From positions 1-62,655 of the forward strand of contig NZ_JAMQGO010000014.1 in NCBI RefSeq assembly GCF_023703375.1: DNA of 62,655 nucleotides, given 5' to 3'. Position numbers and translations under genes: made by a program. Source of the DNA: Lutimaribacter degradans (GTDB lineage Bacteria > Pseudomonadota > Alphaproteobacteria > Rhodobacterales > Rhodobacteraceae). The first letter of the stretch is position 1, and each line of letters begins with the position of its first letter. Positions 9,610 to 17,612 of the stretch are shown one piece after another. The notes below the pieces were generated by a model, which was given only the letters and a program-made list of their open reading frames with translations, searched no databases and was not told where the DNA came from.

Positions 9610-11220
9610 ATGGAACTCGACGTTGTTGAGCTGTCTCGCCTGCAATTTGCGATGACGGCCATGTATCACTTCCTGTTCGTGCCGCTGACATTGGGCCTGT
9701 CGATCCTGATCGCCATCATGGAGACCGTCTATGTCATGACGGGCCGCCCGATCTGGCGCCAGATGACCAAGTTCTGGGGCACGCTTTTCGGGATCAATTT
9801 CGTGCTCGGGGTCGCCACGGGCATCACCATGGAATTCCAGTTCGGCATGAACTGGAGCTACTACAGCCACTACGTCGGCGACGTGTTCGGTGCGCCCTTG
9901 GCCATTGAAGGTCTGATGGCGTTCTTCCTCGAAGCGACATTTGTGGGGCTGTGGTTCTTTGGCTGGGACAAGCTGTCAAAGGTCGCGCATATGGTGGTCG
10001 GCTGGCTGGTCGCCATCGGCTCGAACTTCTCGGCCCTGTGGATCCTGATCGCCAATGGCTGGATGCAAAACCCCGTCGGCGCCGAATTCAACCCCATGAC
10101 CATGCGCATGGAAATGACCAGCTTTTTCGACGTGATGTTCAACGAGGTGGCGCAGGCCAAATTCGTCCACACTGTTTCGGCCGGCTATGTCACCGCGTCG
10201 GTTTTCGTGCTGGGCGTTTCGGCATGGTATCTTCTCAAGGGGCGCCATATCGAGTTGGCGCGCCGGTCGATGACCGTCGCCTCGAGCTTCGGGCTGGCTG
10301 CCGCGCTTTCGGTCGTGCTTCTTGGCGATGAATCCGGCTACAGCGCCACCCACACGCAGCGCATGAAACTCGCGGCGATGGAGGGCATGTGGCACACAGA
10401 GGAAGCGCCTGCGTCCTTCACCCTTGTCGCCCTGCCCGACCAGGAAGCGCGGGAAAACCATTACGCGATCAAGATTCCCTATGCCATGGGCCTGATCGCC
10501 ACCCGCTCGCTAACCAAGGACATTCCCGGTATCGAGGATCTCGTCGCCGAATCCGAAGAGCGGATTCGTTCGGGGCTGATCGCCTATGACGCCTTGATGA
10601 CGATCCGGCAGGAACGCGAGGCGACATCGCCCGAGATCATGGCCACCTTCGAAGAACACGGCGGCGACCTGGGGTATGCGTTGTTGCTGAAGCGGTATGC
10701 CGAAGACCCGCGCAACGCGACCGAGGCACAGATCGAGCAGGCCGCCAACGATACCGTTCCCACCGTTTGGCCCCTGTTCTGGGCTTTCCGCATCATGGTT
10801 GGGCTCGGCTTTGCGTTCATCGGGGTGATGGCCTATTTCTTCGTGCGTTCGAACTTTGGCAGCCGGACCTATCCGCGCTGGTCGCTTGTCGCGGCGGTGG
10901 CGATCATCCCGACGCCGTGGATTGCGGCTGAACTGGGTTGGTTCGTTGCCGAATACGGTCGCCAACCCTGGACGGTGGATGGGGTTCTGCCCACGGCGTT
11001 GTCCGTCAGTAACCTTTCGGTCACATCGATCCTTTTGACGCTGGCAGGTTTCATCACCTTCTACACCATTCTCTTCGTCATCGAGATGGGCCTCATGCTG
11101 AAATACATCCGCAAGGGCCCGGTTCAGGACGTCGAGGAAACCGAGAAATGGCGCGTGCGCCACGAACACCGCCTGCGCACCCATGATGGGCGCGATCCAT
11201 TTGCCAACCCTGCGGAGTGA
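9610..11220 (+). CDS. cydA: CydA, cytochrome bd ubiquinol oxidase subunit I
   Basis: 536 residues from ATG 9610, preceded by GGAGAG; upstream in-frame codons overlap cydC and are not used. It is the catalytic subunit, which oxidises quinol and reduces O2 without pumping protons. Ligands expected from E. coli are in place: His20, His187 and Met396 for haems b595 and b558, and the GRQPW signature near 450. The long hydrophilic Q-loop between about 300 and 390 marks the long-loop (bd-I-like) type. Its stop abuts cydB. Confidence 0.95.
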   Translation: MELDVVELSRLQFAMTAMYHFLFVPLTLGLSILIAIMETVYVMTGRPIWRQMTKFWGTLFGINFVLGVATGITMEFQFGMNWSYYSHYVGDVFGAPLAIEGLMAFFLEATFVGLWFFGWDKLSKVAHMVVGWLVAIGSNFSALWILIANGWMQNPVGAEFNPMTMRMEMTSFFDVMFNEVAQAKFVHTVSAGYVTASVFVLGVSAWYLLKGRHIELARRSMTVASSFGLAAALSVVLLGDESGYSATHTQRMKLAAMEGMWHTEEAPASFTLVALPDQEARENHYAIKIPYAMGLIATRSLTKDIPGIEDLVAESEERIRSGLIAYDALMTIRQEREATSPEIMATFEEHGGDLGYALLLKRYAEDPRNATEAQIEQAANDTVPTVWPLFWAFRIMVGLGFAFIGVMAYFFVRSNFGSRTYPRWSLVAAVAIIPTPWIAAELGWFVAEYGRQPWTVDGVLPTALSVSNLSVTSILLTLAGFITFYTILFVIEMGLMLKYIRKGPVQDVEETEKWRVRHEHRLRTHDGRDPFANPAE

Positions 11221-11225
11221 ACGCC

Positions 11226-12374
11226 ATGATCCTGTATGAAATGATAGATTTCGACATCCTGCGTGTCATCTGGTGGGGCCTTCTGGGGGTGTTGTTGATC
11301 GGCTTTGCCCTGACAGACGGGTTCGACATGGGGGTCGGCGCGCTGCTGCCCTTCATCGCCAGAACCGACGAAGAACGCCGCCTTGTCATCAACACCGTCG
11401 GCCCCGTCTGGGAAGGCAACCAAGTGTGGTTCATCCTTGGCGGCGGTGCGATCTTCGCCGCCTGGCCACCGCTTTACGCGGTCAGCTTCTCGGGTTTCTA
11501 CCTTGCCATGTTCTTGATTCTCGCGGCGCTGATCCTGCGGCCCGTGGCCTTCAAATACCGCTCCAAGCGCGATGATCCGCGCTGGCGCTACGGCTGGGAC
11601 TGGGCGCTTTTCGTGGGTGGCGCGGTGCCTGCGCTGATCTTCGGCGTAGCCGTGGGCAACGTGTTGCAAGGTGTGCCGTTCCGCCTGACCGAAGATCTGT
11701 TCTCGCTATACGAGGGGTCGTTCTTTGGCCTGTTGAACCCGTTCGCGTTGCTGGCTGGTGCCGTGTCACTGTCCATGCTGATTGCCCATGGCGCGGCATG
11801 GGTCGCGCTCAAGGCCGAAGGGCCGGTGGTGGAACGCGCACGACGCTTTGGCACCTTTGCCGGGCTGTTCGCGATGGCGGGTTACGCGCTTGCCGGGCTG
11901 TGGCTGGCATTTGGCATCGACGGCTACGTCATGACCACGCAGGCGGCTGCGGGCGGTCATTCCAACCCGCTGCTGACCGAGGTTGCGCGCGAAGGCTCGT
12001 GGCTGGCAGCCTATGCCGTGAGGCCGTGGATCATCATCGCGCCCGCGATGGGCTTTGCGGGCATGGCGCTTGCATATCTGTCACTCTGGCGGGGTGGCGA
12101 GTTGTCGGCGCTGCTGTTCTCCAAACTGGGGATCACCGGTGTCATCGCTTCGGTCGGGCTGACGATGTTCCCCTTTATCCTGCCCTCGTCGATCGACCCG
12201 CGCTCGTCCCTGACTGTTTGGGACAGCTCGTCATCACATTTCACCTTGTTCGTCATGCTGGTCGTGACCGTGATCTTCATGCCCTTGATCCTTCTGTACA
12301 CCGCTTGGGTCTACAAGGTGCTGTGGGGCAAGGTCACCATGGACGAGATCACCGAAAACAAGAACGCCTACTAA
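11226..12374 (+). CDS. cydB: CydB, cytochrome bd ubiquinol oxidase subunit II
   Basis: 382 residues from ATG 11226, with GCGGAG just upstream; a GTG at 11217 is the alternative. About nine membrane helices. The N-terminus (IWWGLLGVLLIGFALTDGFD) is characteristic of the family. It forms the structural partner of CydA in the inner membrane. cydX follows 14 bases after the stop. Confidence 0.95.
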   Translation: MILYEMIDFDILRVIWWGLLGVLLIGFALTDGFDMGVGALLPFIARTDEERRLVINTVGPVWEGNQVWFILGGGAIFAAWPPLYAVSFSGFYLAMFLILAALILRPVAFKYRSKRDDPRWRYGWDWALFVGGAVPALIFGVAVGNVLQGVPFRLTEDLFSLYEGSFFGLLNPFALLAGAVSLSMLIAHGAAWVALKAEGPVVERARRFGTFAGLFAMAGYALAGLWLAFGIDGYVMTTQAAAGGHSNPLLTEVAREGSWLAAYAVRPWIIIAPAMGFAGMALAYLSLWRGGELSALLFSKLGITGVIASVGLTMFPFILPSSIDPRSSLTVWDSSSSHFTLFVMLVVTVIFMPLILLYTAWVYKVLWGKVTMDEITENKNAY

Positions 12375-12388
12375 GGAAAGGACACCCA

Positions 12389-12502
12389 ATGTGGTATTTT
12401 GCCTGGATACTCGGCCTTCCGCTGGCCGCGCTTTTCGCCATTCTCAACGCCATGTGGTTCGAGGTGCGCGAGGATTCACACCTTACCGAGGACGCCGAAT
12501 AA
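12389..12502 (+). CDS. cydX: CydX, small accessory subunit of cytochrome bd
   Basis: 37 residues, one transmembrane helix starting MWYFAWILGLPLA and an acidic tail, matching CydX in size, the Trp/Tyr-rich start and position right after cydB. A ribosome-binding site AAGGAAAG precedes it. CydX stabilises haems in the CydAB complex. Confidence 0.9.
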   Translation: MWYFAWILGLPLAALFAILNAMWFEVREDSHLTEDAE

Positions 12503-12527
12503 ACAAGCGCCAATTCTTGAAAAACCT

Positions 12528-12567
12528 GGTCCAGGCGAACGGTAAAATTTGACCGTTCGCCTGGACC
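12528..12567 (+). terminator. Perfect 16-bp hairpin after cydX
   Basis: GGTCCAGGCGAACGGT at 12528-12543 and its exact complement at 12552-12567 enclose the 8-base loop AAAATTTG. It sits 25 bases after the cydX stop. No T-run follows, so it may be a transcript-stabilising hairpin or a Rho-assisted end rather than a classical terminator. The gap to the next gene (12787) holds nothing else I can name. Confidence 0.6.
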
Positions 12568-12786
12568 ACGATGAAGGAAGCTGCCTTCGGTGCGGTCATC
12601 ACCCCTACCGCTGCCTCTTGCTCCCCGATCCAGGTTCACGGCGCAGCGCCCTCGCCCGATCGATGTCGTCACACACTCACCAAGATCGGTAGTGACCGTG
12701 CGGAGTGCATCGGGCCGCGGCCATGCAGGTTCGCGGGAAGACATGGGGCAAGCCATCCCCGGTTGCGGCACCTGCGCCACCGCCGG

Positions 12787-13590
12787 TCACAGCCAGCCGG
12801 CGGCCTTAAGATCGGGACGGAATGACCGGCCCACGGGCACGCGGCGATCATCGGTCAGGCGCAAGAGGGTGCGCTGACCCTCGCGCTCGACACCGATCAC
12901 CGCATCGGCCGCCACCCACCAGGAGCGGTGCACGCGGCGACCGAGGCCATCCAGTTCGCGCGCGGCATCCTCCATCCGGCACAGGATCATCTCGGAGCCG
13001 CCGGAATGGTGCACGACAAGGTAATGATCCTGCATCTCGAGGCAGAGAATACGCCCGCCAAGCGGCCCAGGAAGCCTTGCCTGGAATAGCGACAGGCCGT
13101 CCACCCCCGGTTGCGGCGCCTTTTCCCCCGACGATGGGTGCGGTGAAGAAACACCCTCGGGTGTCGCCGGGTCGGGCCGCGCCGCGTTCTGCGCCTCCAT
13201 GCTCTCCAGATTATAGACCGGCAAGGCAATGGCGGTGAGCAGCAGCAGGACTTGCCCGAAAAGGACCGCGATATTCCCCGGCCAGCCGATCCCCGAGAGC
13301 CCGTTGGCCAGCGCCACCACGCCCGTCGCGGGCACAGCGGCGAGACAAGCGCCCGCCACAGGCACTGTAAGCCTTGGAGCAGGCAACCGATCACCCGCCA
13401 GTGCCTCAACCCGCCGCAGAACAGCGTCGGCCAACAGCCAGTTCATCGAGACAACCGCCAGCCAATAGGCAAGCCGCGCGGCCGCGGGTAGCAGGTCATA
13501 GGTGCCGAATGGCCCGATCAGCCCCAGAACGAGGCCCAGCCCGAGAGGCGGCCCCAGGCGGAGAGACAATTGGGCAAGTCGTTCGCGCAT
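12787..13590 (-). CDS. Membrane-anchored LytTR transcriptional regulator
   Basis: 267 residues from ATG 13590; an ATG at 13605 is possible. The N-terminal about 130 residues form four hydrophobic helices. A Pro-rich linker then leads to a C-terminal LytTR DNA-binding domain (about 165-267) with the expected core RILCLEMQDHYLVVHH and RVHRSWWV. It has no receiver domain, so it is not a normal response regulator. The membrane part probably senses the signal or is gated by a partner. It is divergent from a membrane protein gene (13730), and such pairs are common in LytTR inhibitor systems. An inverted repeat abuts its start. Confidence 0.85.
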   Translation of the reverse strand: MRERLAQLSLRLGPPLGLGLVLGLIGPFGTYDLLPAAARLAYWLAVVSMNWLLADAVLRRVEALAGDRLPAPRLTVPVAGACLAAVPATGVVALANGLSGIGWPGNIAVLFGQVLLLLTAIALPVYNLESMEAQNAARPDPATPEGVSSPHPSSGEKAPQPGVDGLSLFQARLPGPLGGRILCLEMQDHYLVVHHSGGSEMILCRMEDAARELDGLGRRVHRSWWVAADAVIGVEREGQRTLLRLTDDRRVPVGRSFRPDLKAAGWL

Positions 13591-13619
13591 CGTGAACGCA
13601 ACCATACATGCCGTTCACG
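13591..13619. promoter_or_regulatory. Inverted repeat at LytTR gene start, possible autoregulatory site
   Basis: CGTGAACG at 13591-13598 and CGTTCACG at 13612-13619 are exact complements 13 bases apart. Each half contains CGTTCACG, close to the LytTR half-site pattern (A/C)(C/A)GTTN(A/G)(C/T)G. The repeat lies between the two divergent genes, right at the start of the regulator, so self-control is plausible. LytTR sites are usually direct repeats, which weakens the case. Confidence 0.45.
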
Positions 13620-13729
13620 CAATTTCCCAACCGTTTCCGCAACTTCGCTGGTCCGGCCCGAGGTGCCGCCGCTACCCGGTGCATATCGTCCAGAACATGG
13701 ACTTCGACCAAAAGCGGAGACATTGAACC

Positions 13730-14365
13730 ATGACCCAGATTCTACTGTTGCTACATATCCTGGCTGGCGTCGCGGCGCTGGCAGCGGCTGGCATTGCCGT
13801 CGGCAGCGCCAAGGGCGGCCGTCTGCATCGACGCTCTGGCAACGCCTATACGCTCGCCATGCTGATCGTCGGGCTGAGCGCGCTGGTGCTTGCAGTGGCG
13901 AACCCGAATGCCTTCCTCTTCGCCGTGGGGGTTTTCAGCCTCTACCTCGTCTTTACCGGCTGGCGCGCTGCGATGGTGCGCGACGGACGCCCGAGGCGCC
14001 TTGACCATGCGGGCGGGGCGGTAATGGCACTGGCGGGCCTTGGTATGCTGGGCTGGGGCGCGCAGGGCCTGCTGACAGCAAGCGGCGCGCAGCCGGTGAT
14101 CCTCTTGGCCTTTGGTTCCATCGGCCTGACCATGGCGCTGGCCGATTGGCGCGATTGGGCGCGCGGCCCGATCACCGGCAAGACACGCATCGCGCGTCAT
14201 CTGGGCCGGATGCTGGGCGGCACCATCGCAACGATCACCGCTGCAGGCGTCGTGAACCTGGGCTTCCTGCCCGACCTCGTGGTGTGGCTTGGGCCGACAG
14301 TAGTGCTCACTCCCGTCATCTTCTGGTGGACCGCCCGTGTAACGCGCGGAGCCGTCCGCACCTGA
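13730..14365 (+). CDS. Multi-pass membrane protein next to LytTR regulator
   Basis: 211 residues with about six or seven hydrophobic helices and short loops, starting with a His in the first helix (LLLLHILAGVAAL). It resembles the DUF2306-type predicted membrane proteins that I recall beside LytTR genes, but that assignment is uncertain. It is divergent from the regulator with a 139-base gap. A sensory or inhibitory partner of the regulator is the most economical idea. It ends convergently with the ZIP gene. Confidence 0.65.
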   Translation: MTQILLLLHILAGVAALAAAGIAVGSAKGGRLHRRSGNAYTLAMLIVGLSALVLAVANPNAFLFAVGVFSLYLVFTGWRAAMVRDGRPRRLDHAGGAVMALAGLGMLGWGAQGLLTASGAQPVILLAFGSIGLTMALADWRDWARGPITGKTRIARHLGRMLGGTIATITAAGVVNLGFLPDLVVWLGPTVVLTPVIFWWTARVTRGAVRT

Positions 14366-14492
14366 CCCGATGCAAAACGACAAAACATGTTGGCACGGTG
14401 CCCGACACGCATCTTCGAAATCGAAGGAGCGACAAAACGCGAGCAGGCCAGGCCGGAAGGCGGCAATCCCGGTTCGGCGCCCGCTCGCGCGA

Positions 14493-15236
14493 TCAGTGGG
14501 CGAGCACAAGCATCTGGAAAGCCATCATGGCCGAAAATGCCAGCGTCACTGCGGTGGCAGTTGACCCGCTGTCAACCTTCTCCAACGCGTCGGGATAAAG
14601 CTCCGAGAACACCATCCAGATCATCGCGCCCGCCGCCAGGCCAAGACCTATTGGAAGGAAGGGCCGAAAGGTCTCAACGAAAAGGTAGGACGGCGCCGCC
14701 ATGATCGGCTGCGGCAGGCTGGTAAAGATTGCCCAAAGCGCGGCTTTCCAGACAGGGGAACCACGCGGCACAAGGACAAGAGCGATGGCCAGCCCCTCGG
14801 GCACGTTATGGAAAGCGATGGCCGTGGTGATATAGGCGCCCAGCCCATCCGACCCTGCGAATGACACGCCCACGCCTACGCCCTCGGCAAAGGAATGTGC
14901 CGTCATGATACCCAGGATCAGCAACGCCTTGGCCGCGCCCGCACCTTGCAGGTCGGCCACCTCGACATCGCCGGCGCCCGACAGCAGCCGGTCCGCCAGC
15001 ACGATCGCGCCAAGCCCCAGCAGCACGCCCAGCAGCGTCAACGTAATGTCGAGCGACACGCCTTCGGCGACCAGGCTGTGGCTGGCCGCAAGCATAAGGC
15101 CAGCGGCAGCAGCGTTCGACCACCCCACCGTGCGATGGCCGACCTTTTTGACGAACAGGAAGGGCAGCGCACCAACGCCGGTCATGATGGCGGTGAGAAG
15201 CGCCGCTGCAACGACGATCCAGATAGTAGTGTCCAT
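14493..15236 (-). CDS. ZIP-family divalent metal transporter
   Basis: 247 residues from ATG 15236 (MDTTIWIV); the longer in-frame start adds a hydrophilic stretch unlike the family. It has eight predicted helices and the two metal-binding helix motifs HSFAEG (114-119) and HNVPEG (143-148), diagnostic of ZIP transporters. These import or equilibrate Zn, Fe or related metals across the inner membrane. The loop 85-102 is short and lacks a His cluster. I saw no Zur or Fur box upstream, so the metal is unassigned. Confidence 0.85.
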   Translation of the reverse strand: MDTTIWIVVAAALLTAIMTGVGALPFLFVKKVGHRTVGWSNAAAAGLMLAASHSLVAEGVSLDITLTLLGVLLGLGAIVLADRLLSGAGDVEVADLQGAGAAKALLILGIMTAHSFAEGVGVGVSFAGSDGLGAYITTAIAFHNVPEGLAIALVLVPRGSPVWKAALWAIFTSLPQPIMAAPSYLFVETFRPFLPIGLGLAAGAMIWMVFSELYPDALEKVDSGSTATAVTLAFSAMMAFQMLVLAH

Positions 15237-15538
15237 AGGTTCCCAAAAAACAATTTGGCCGACCGCGATGATTTCCCCGCGCGACCGTTCTGTCACCCGG
15301 CAGGTGGCGTTTGCGTCTTGGCGTGCCCCGCTCAAAGCATCTGAAAAGCAGGTTTTCAGCGCGTCCTGGGCGCTACTTGCACCCGCTTGCCAAGCGCCGT
15401 AGCGCGTGGTCTGCCGGTCACATTATTGGCTCAGATGCTGCCGCCGCGCTTTGGCACACCTGCACAAGGCGTCCGTCAGGGCCAACATCGCGGCGCCAGT
15501 AGCCGTACGGATAGCACCAAGAAATTCGGTGCAGGCCT
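15237..15538. other. Gene-free stretch between ZIP and coiled-coil genes
   Basis: 302 bases without a credible gene. It holds the upstream region of the ZIP gene and a small hairpin (CTGAAAA at 15341-15347 with TTTTCAG at 15353-15359) that could end the coiled-coil transcript. No operator, RNA gene or repeat was recognised. Confidence 0.5.
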
Positions 15539-15826
15539 TCACTTGAACCTGGACATGGCGCTGTTGAACGCGTCTGACATGCTGTCCCATGCCCTGTCGA
15601 AACCGGCCTTCATGTCGCTCCAGGCGTCGTCGCTGGCCTCGCGCATTTCTTTCAGCTTTGCCTCGGCTTCGTCACGCTGCTTGCGCGCCTCGTCGAGCTG
15701 CTTTTGATACTCGATCTTCGCATCTGCATCGGCCTCTTCCAGCTTCGCCTTCATCTTGTCGATCTCGGCGTTCCATTGGTCGATCCGGGCCTTGGCTTTT
15801 TCAATATAAGCGTTCTTGTCGGTCAT
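15539..15826 (-). CDS. Small coiled-coil protein of unknown function
   Basis: 95 residues from ATG 15826, preceded by AAGGGA at suitable distance. It is almost entirely one charged helix rich in Ala, Glu, Lys and Asp (YIEKAKARIDQWNAEIDKM and onwards), a strong coiled coil, ending in an amphipathic segment with aromatic residues. No signal peptide. Similar short coiled-coil proteins annotated as stress-related occur in Rhodobacteraceae, but I cannot give a function. Confidence 0.75.
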   Translation of the reverse strand: MTDKNAYIEKAKARIDQWNAEIDKMKAKLEEADADAKIEYQKQLDEARKQRDEAEAKLKEMREASDDAWSDMKAGFDRAWDSMSDAFNSAMSRFK

Positions 15827-15956
15827 TTGGAAAATCCCTTCCATGTTTCGCGATTTTGAAAACTTCTTGAGTCTCAAAGGATAACCCATGGTCACGCGGC
15901 ATGAAAGTATGCAAAAATAGAAATGCGAAAATCACTGCCCCACGAGGATATAGCCC

Positions 15957-16082
15957 ATGTCCGAGACCACGAATCTCATAGTGCCGGACACCGAGCTTGC
16001 GTGCGCGAATGACGGGCAACGCTGGGCTCTCAGGACCGACACCGAGCCCGCAACCAATTCCGAAGCCTGCTTGAAGGAGTAA
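15957..16082 (+). CDS. Candidate 41-residue protein leading into the flavoprotein gene
   Basis: An ATG at 15957 with the good ribosome-binding site GAGGA eight to nine bases upstream opens 41 codons, ending TAA at 16082, four bases before the flavoprotein start. The peptide starts MSETTNLIVPDTE and is acidic with two Cys. Its last codons (AAGGAG) form the ribosome-binding site of the next gene, a hallmark of a coupled leader cistron. No homologue is known to me. The evidence is position and ribosome-binding site only. Confidence 0.4.
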   Translation: MSETTNLIVPDTELACANDGQRWALRTDTEPATNSEACLKE

Positions 16083-16086
16083 TGCG

Positions 16087-17499
16087 ATGAAGGTCGATAC
16101 CGTTATCGTCGGCGCCGGAAGTGCCGGGCTTTCAGCCTTGCGCGAGGTGCGTCGCTACACCAAGGATTTCCTGCTGGTGAACAGCGGGCATTGGGGCACG
16201 ACCTGCGCCGCCGTTGGCTGCATGCCGTCAAAGGCGCTGATCGAGGCGGCAAACGCGTTTCACCGTCGTGGCGCTTTGGAAGAGTTCGGCATCCGCGGTG
16301 CCGACGGGCTGCACGCAGATATTCCCGCTGTCATGGCGCGCGTGCGCCAGATGCGCGACAGCTTTGTGCGAGGCCCCGAGTCGGTGCCCGACAAGCTTGG
16401 CGAGCGCGCCCTGTCGGGCCGGGCGCGTTTGCTTGGCCCCGGTCGGCTCGAAGTCGACGGCAAGACGATCGAGGCCCGCGCGATCATCCTCGCGCCCGGT
16501 AGCCGCCCGGTCGTTCCGGGGCCTTGGCGCGACTTCGGCGACCGCATCCTGACCACGGACAGCTTGTTCGAACAGTCGAACCTGCCGCGCCGCATCGCCG
16601 TTATCGGCATGGGTGCCATCGGCGTGGAAATCGCGCAAGCGCTGTCCCGGCTGGGGCTGGAAGTGGCTGGCTTCGACGCGGTCGAAGGCCTGGCGGGAAT
16701 CGACGACGCCGAAATTCTGGCCGCTTTCCGCCCGCTGATCGAGTCCGAGGTCGCCCTTCACCTGGGCGCACCGGCCGAGCTCGAGGCAATGGGCGATGCC
16801 ATACGCGTGACCGGCGCTGGCGGCTCGTTCAAGGCCGACGCGGTACTGGCCGCGATGGGCCGCAGGCCAAACATCGATGATCTCGGGCTAGAAACGCTTG
16901 GCGTGCCACTTGATGACAGGGGCATGCCCGAGATCGAGCCGGCGACGCTTCGCATCGGCGATTTGCCGGTGTTCCTAGCTGGCGACGCGAACGGTTACCG
17001 CCCGCTGTTGCACGAGGCCGCCGACGAGGGGCACATAGCCGGCCGCATGGCCGCGCCGGACGCAGAAGATTCCGGCCTGTGCAGGCGGACGCCACTTTCC
17101 ATCGTGTTTTCCGCACCGCAGGTGGCAAGGATCGGTCCACCGCTGTCGGAATTGAACGACCAGGACATCGCGACCGGCAGTGCCGAGTTCTCGAACCAGC
17201 CGCGCGCCCGCATGGCGCAGACCGGCGCGGGCATTCTGCGCATCCATGCCGAGCGCCAGACCGGCCGCCTGCTGGCCGCCGAGATGTGTGTGCCGGCGGC
17301 CGAACATCTGGTGCATCTGCTTGCCCTCGCGGTGGAAGCGAAAATGACGGTCGCCGACGTGCTTGCCATGCCATTCTATCACCCCGTGCTGGAAGAGGGT
17401 CTTCGCAGCGCGCTGCGCGACCTCGCCAAGAATGTGGCCGGTGCGGGTGGCTCCGACCTGTCCGACTGCAAGGCCATCGGGCATGATGCTCTCGACTGA
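16087..17499 (+). CDS. Dihydrolipoyl-dehydrogenase-like flavoprotein disulphide reductase
   Basis: 470 residues. FAD-binding GAGSAG at 9-14, the redox-active disulphide Cys40/Cys45 in TTCAAVGCMPSK, an NAD(P)-binding GMGAIGVE near 180, and a C-terminal dimerisation domain with FYHPVLEEGL replacing the usual HAHPTxSE. The active-site block differs from true E3 (GGTCLNVGC), and no 2-oxoacid dehydrogenase genes are near. It is therefore probably a stand-alone disulphide reductase with an unknown substrate. The call at superfamily level is firm. Confidence 0.85.
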   Translation: MKVDTVIVGAGSAGLSALREVRRYTKDFLLVNSGHWGTTCAAVGCMPSKALIEAANAFHRRGALEEFGIRGADGLHADIPAVMARVRQMRDSFVRGPESVPDKLGERALSGRARLLGPGRLEVDGKTIEARAIILAPGSRPVVPGPWRDFGDRILTTDSLFEQSNLPRRIAVIGMGAIGVEIAQALSRLGLEVAGFDAVEGLAGIDDAEILAAFRPLIESEVALHLGAPAELEAMGDAIRVTGAGGSFKADAVLAAMGRRPNIDDLGLETLGVPLDDRGMPEIEPATLRIGDLPVFLAGDANGYRPLLHEAADEGHIAGRMAAPDAEDSGLCRRTPLSIVFSAPQVARIGPPLSELNDQDIATGSAEFSNQPRARMAQTGAGILRIHAERQTGRLLAAEMCVPAAEHLVHLLALAVEAKMTVADVLAMPFYHPVLEEGLRSALRDLAKNVAGAGGSDLSDCKAIGHDALD

Positions 17500-17525
17500 T
17501 GCGGGTTCATGAATAAAATGACGCT

Positions 17526-17556
17526 CTCGGGCCGACGACAGATAAGGCGGCCCGAG
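17526..17556. terminator. Hairpin between convergent genes
   Basis: CTCGGGCCG at 17526-17534 pairs exactly with CGGCCCGAG at 17548-17556 across a 13-base loop. It lies between the flavoprotein (plus) and the kinase/PqqD gene (minus), so it may end both transcripts. No T-run on either side. Confidence 0.45.
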
Positions 17557-17612
17557 CGCTCAGCCTTCACCGGGCTTGCGCAAACCCATTGACTAGGGTC
17601 GGGCACGGCATG

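Noticed and set aside
13730..14365. The membrane protein as a definite DUF2306 member
   Set aside because: The resemblance is only from memory of hydrophobic pattern and neighbourhood; reported only as a membrane protein.
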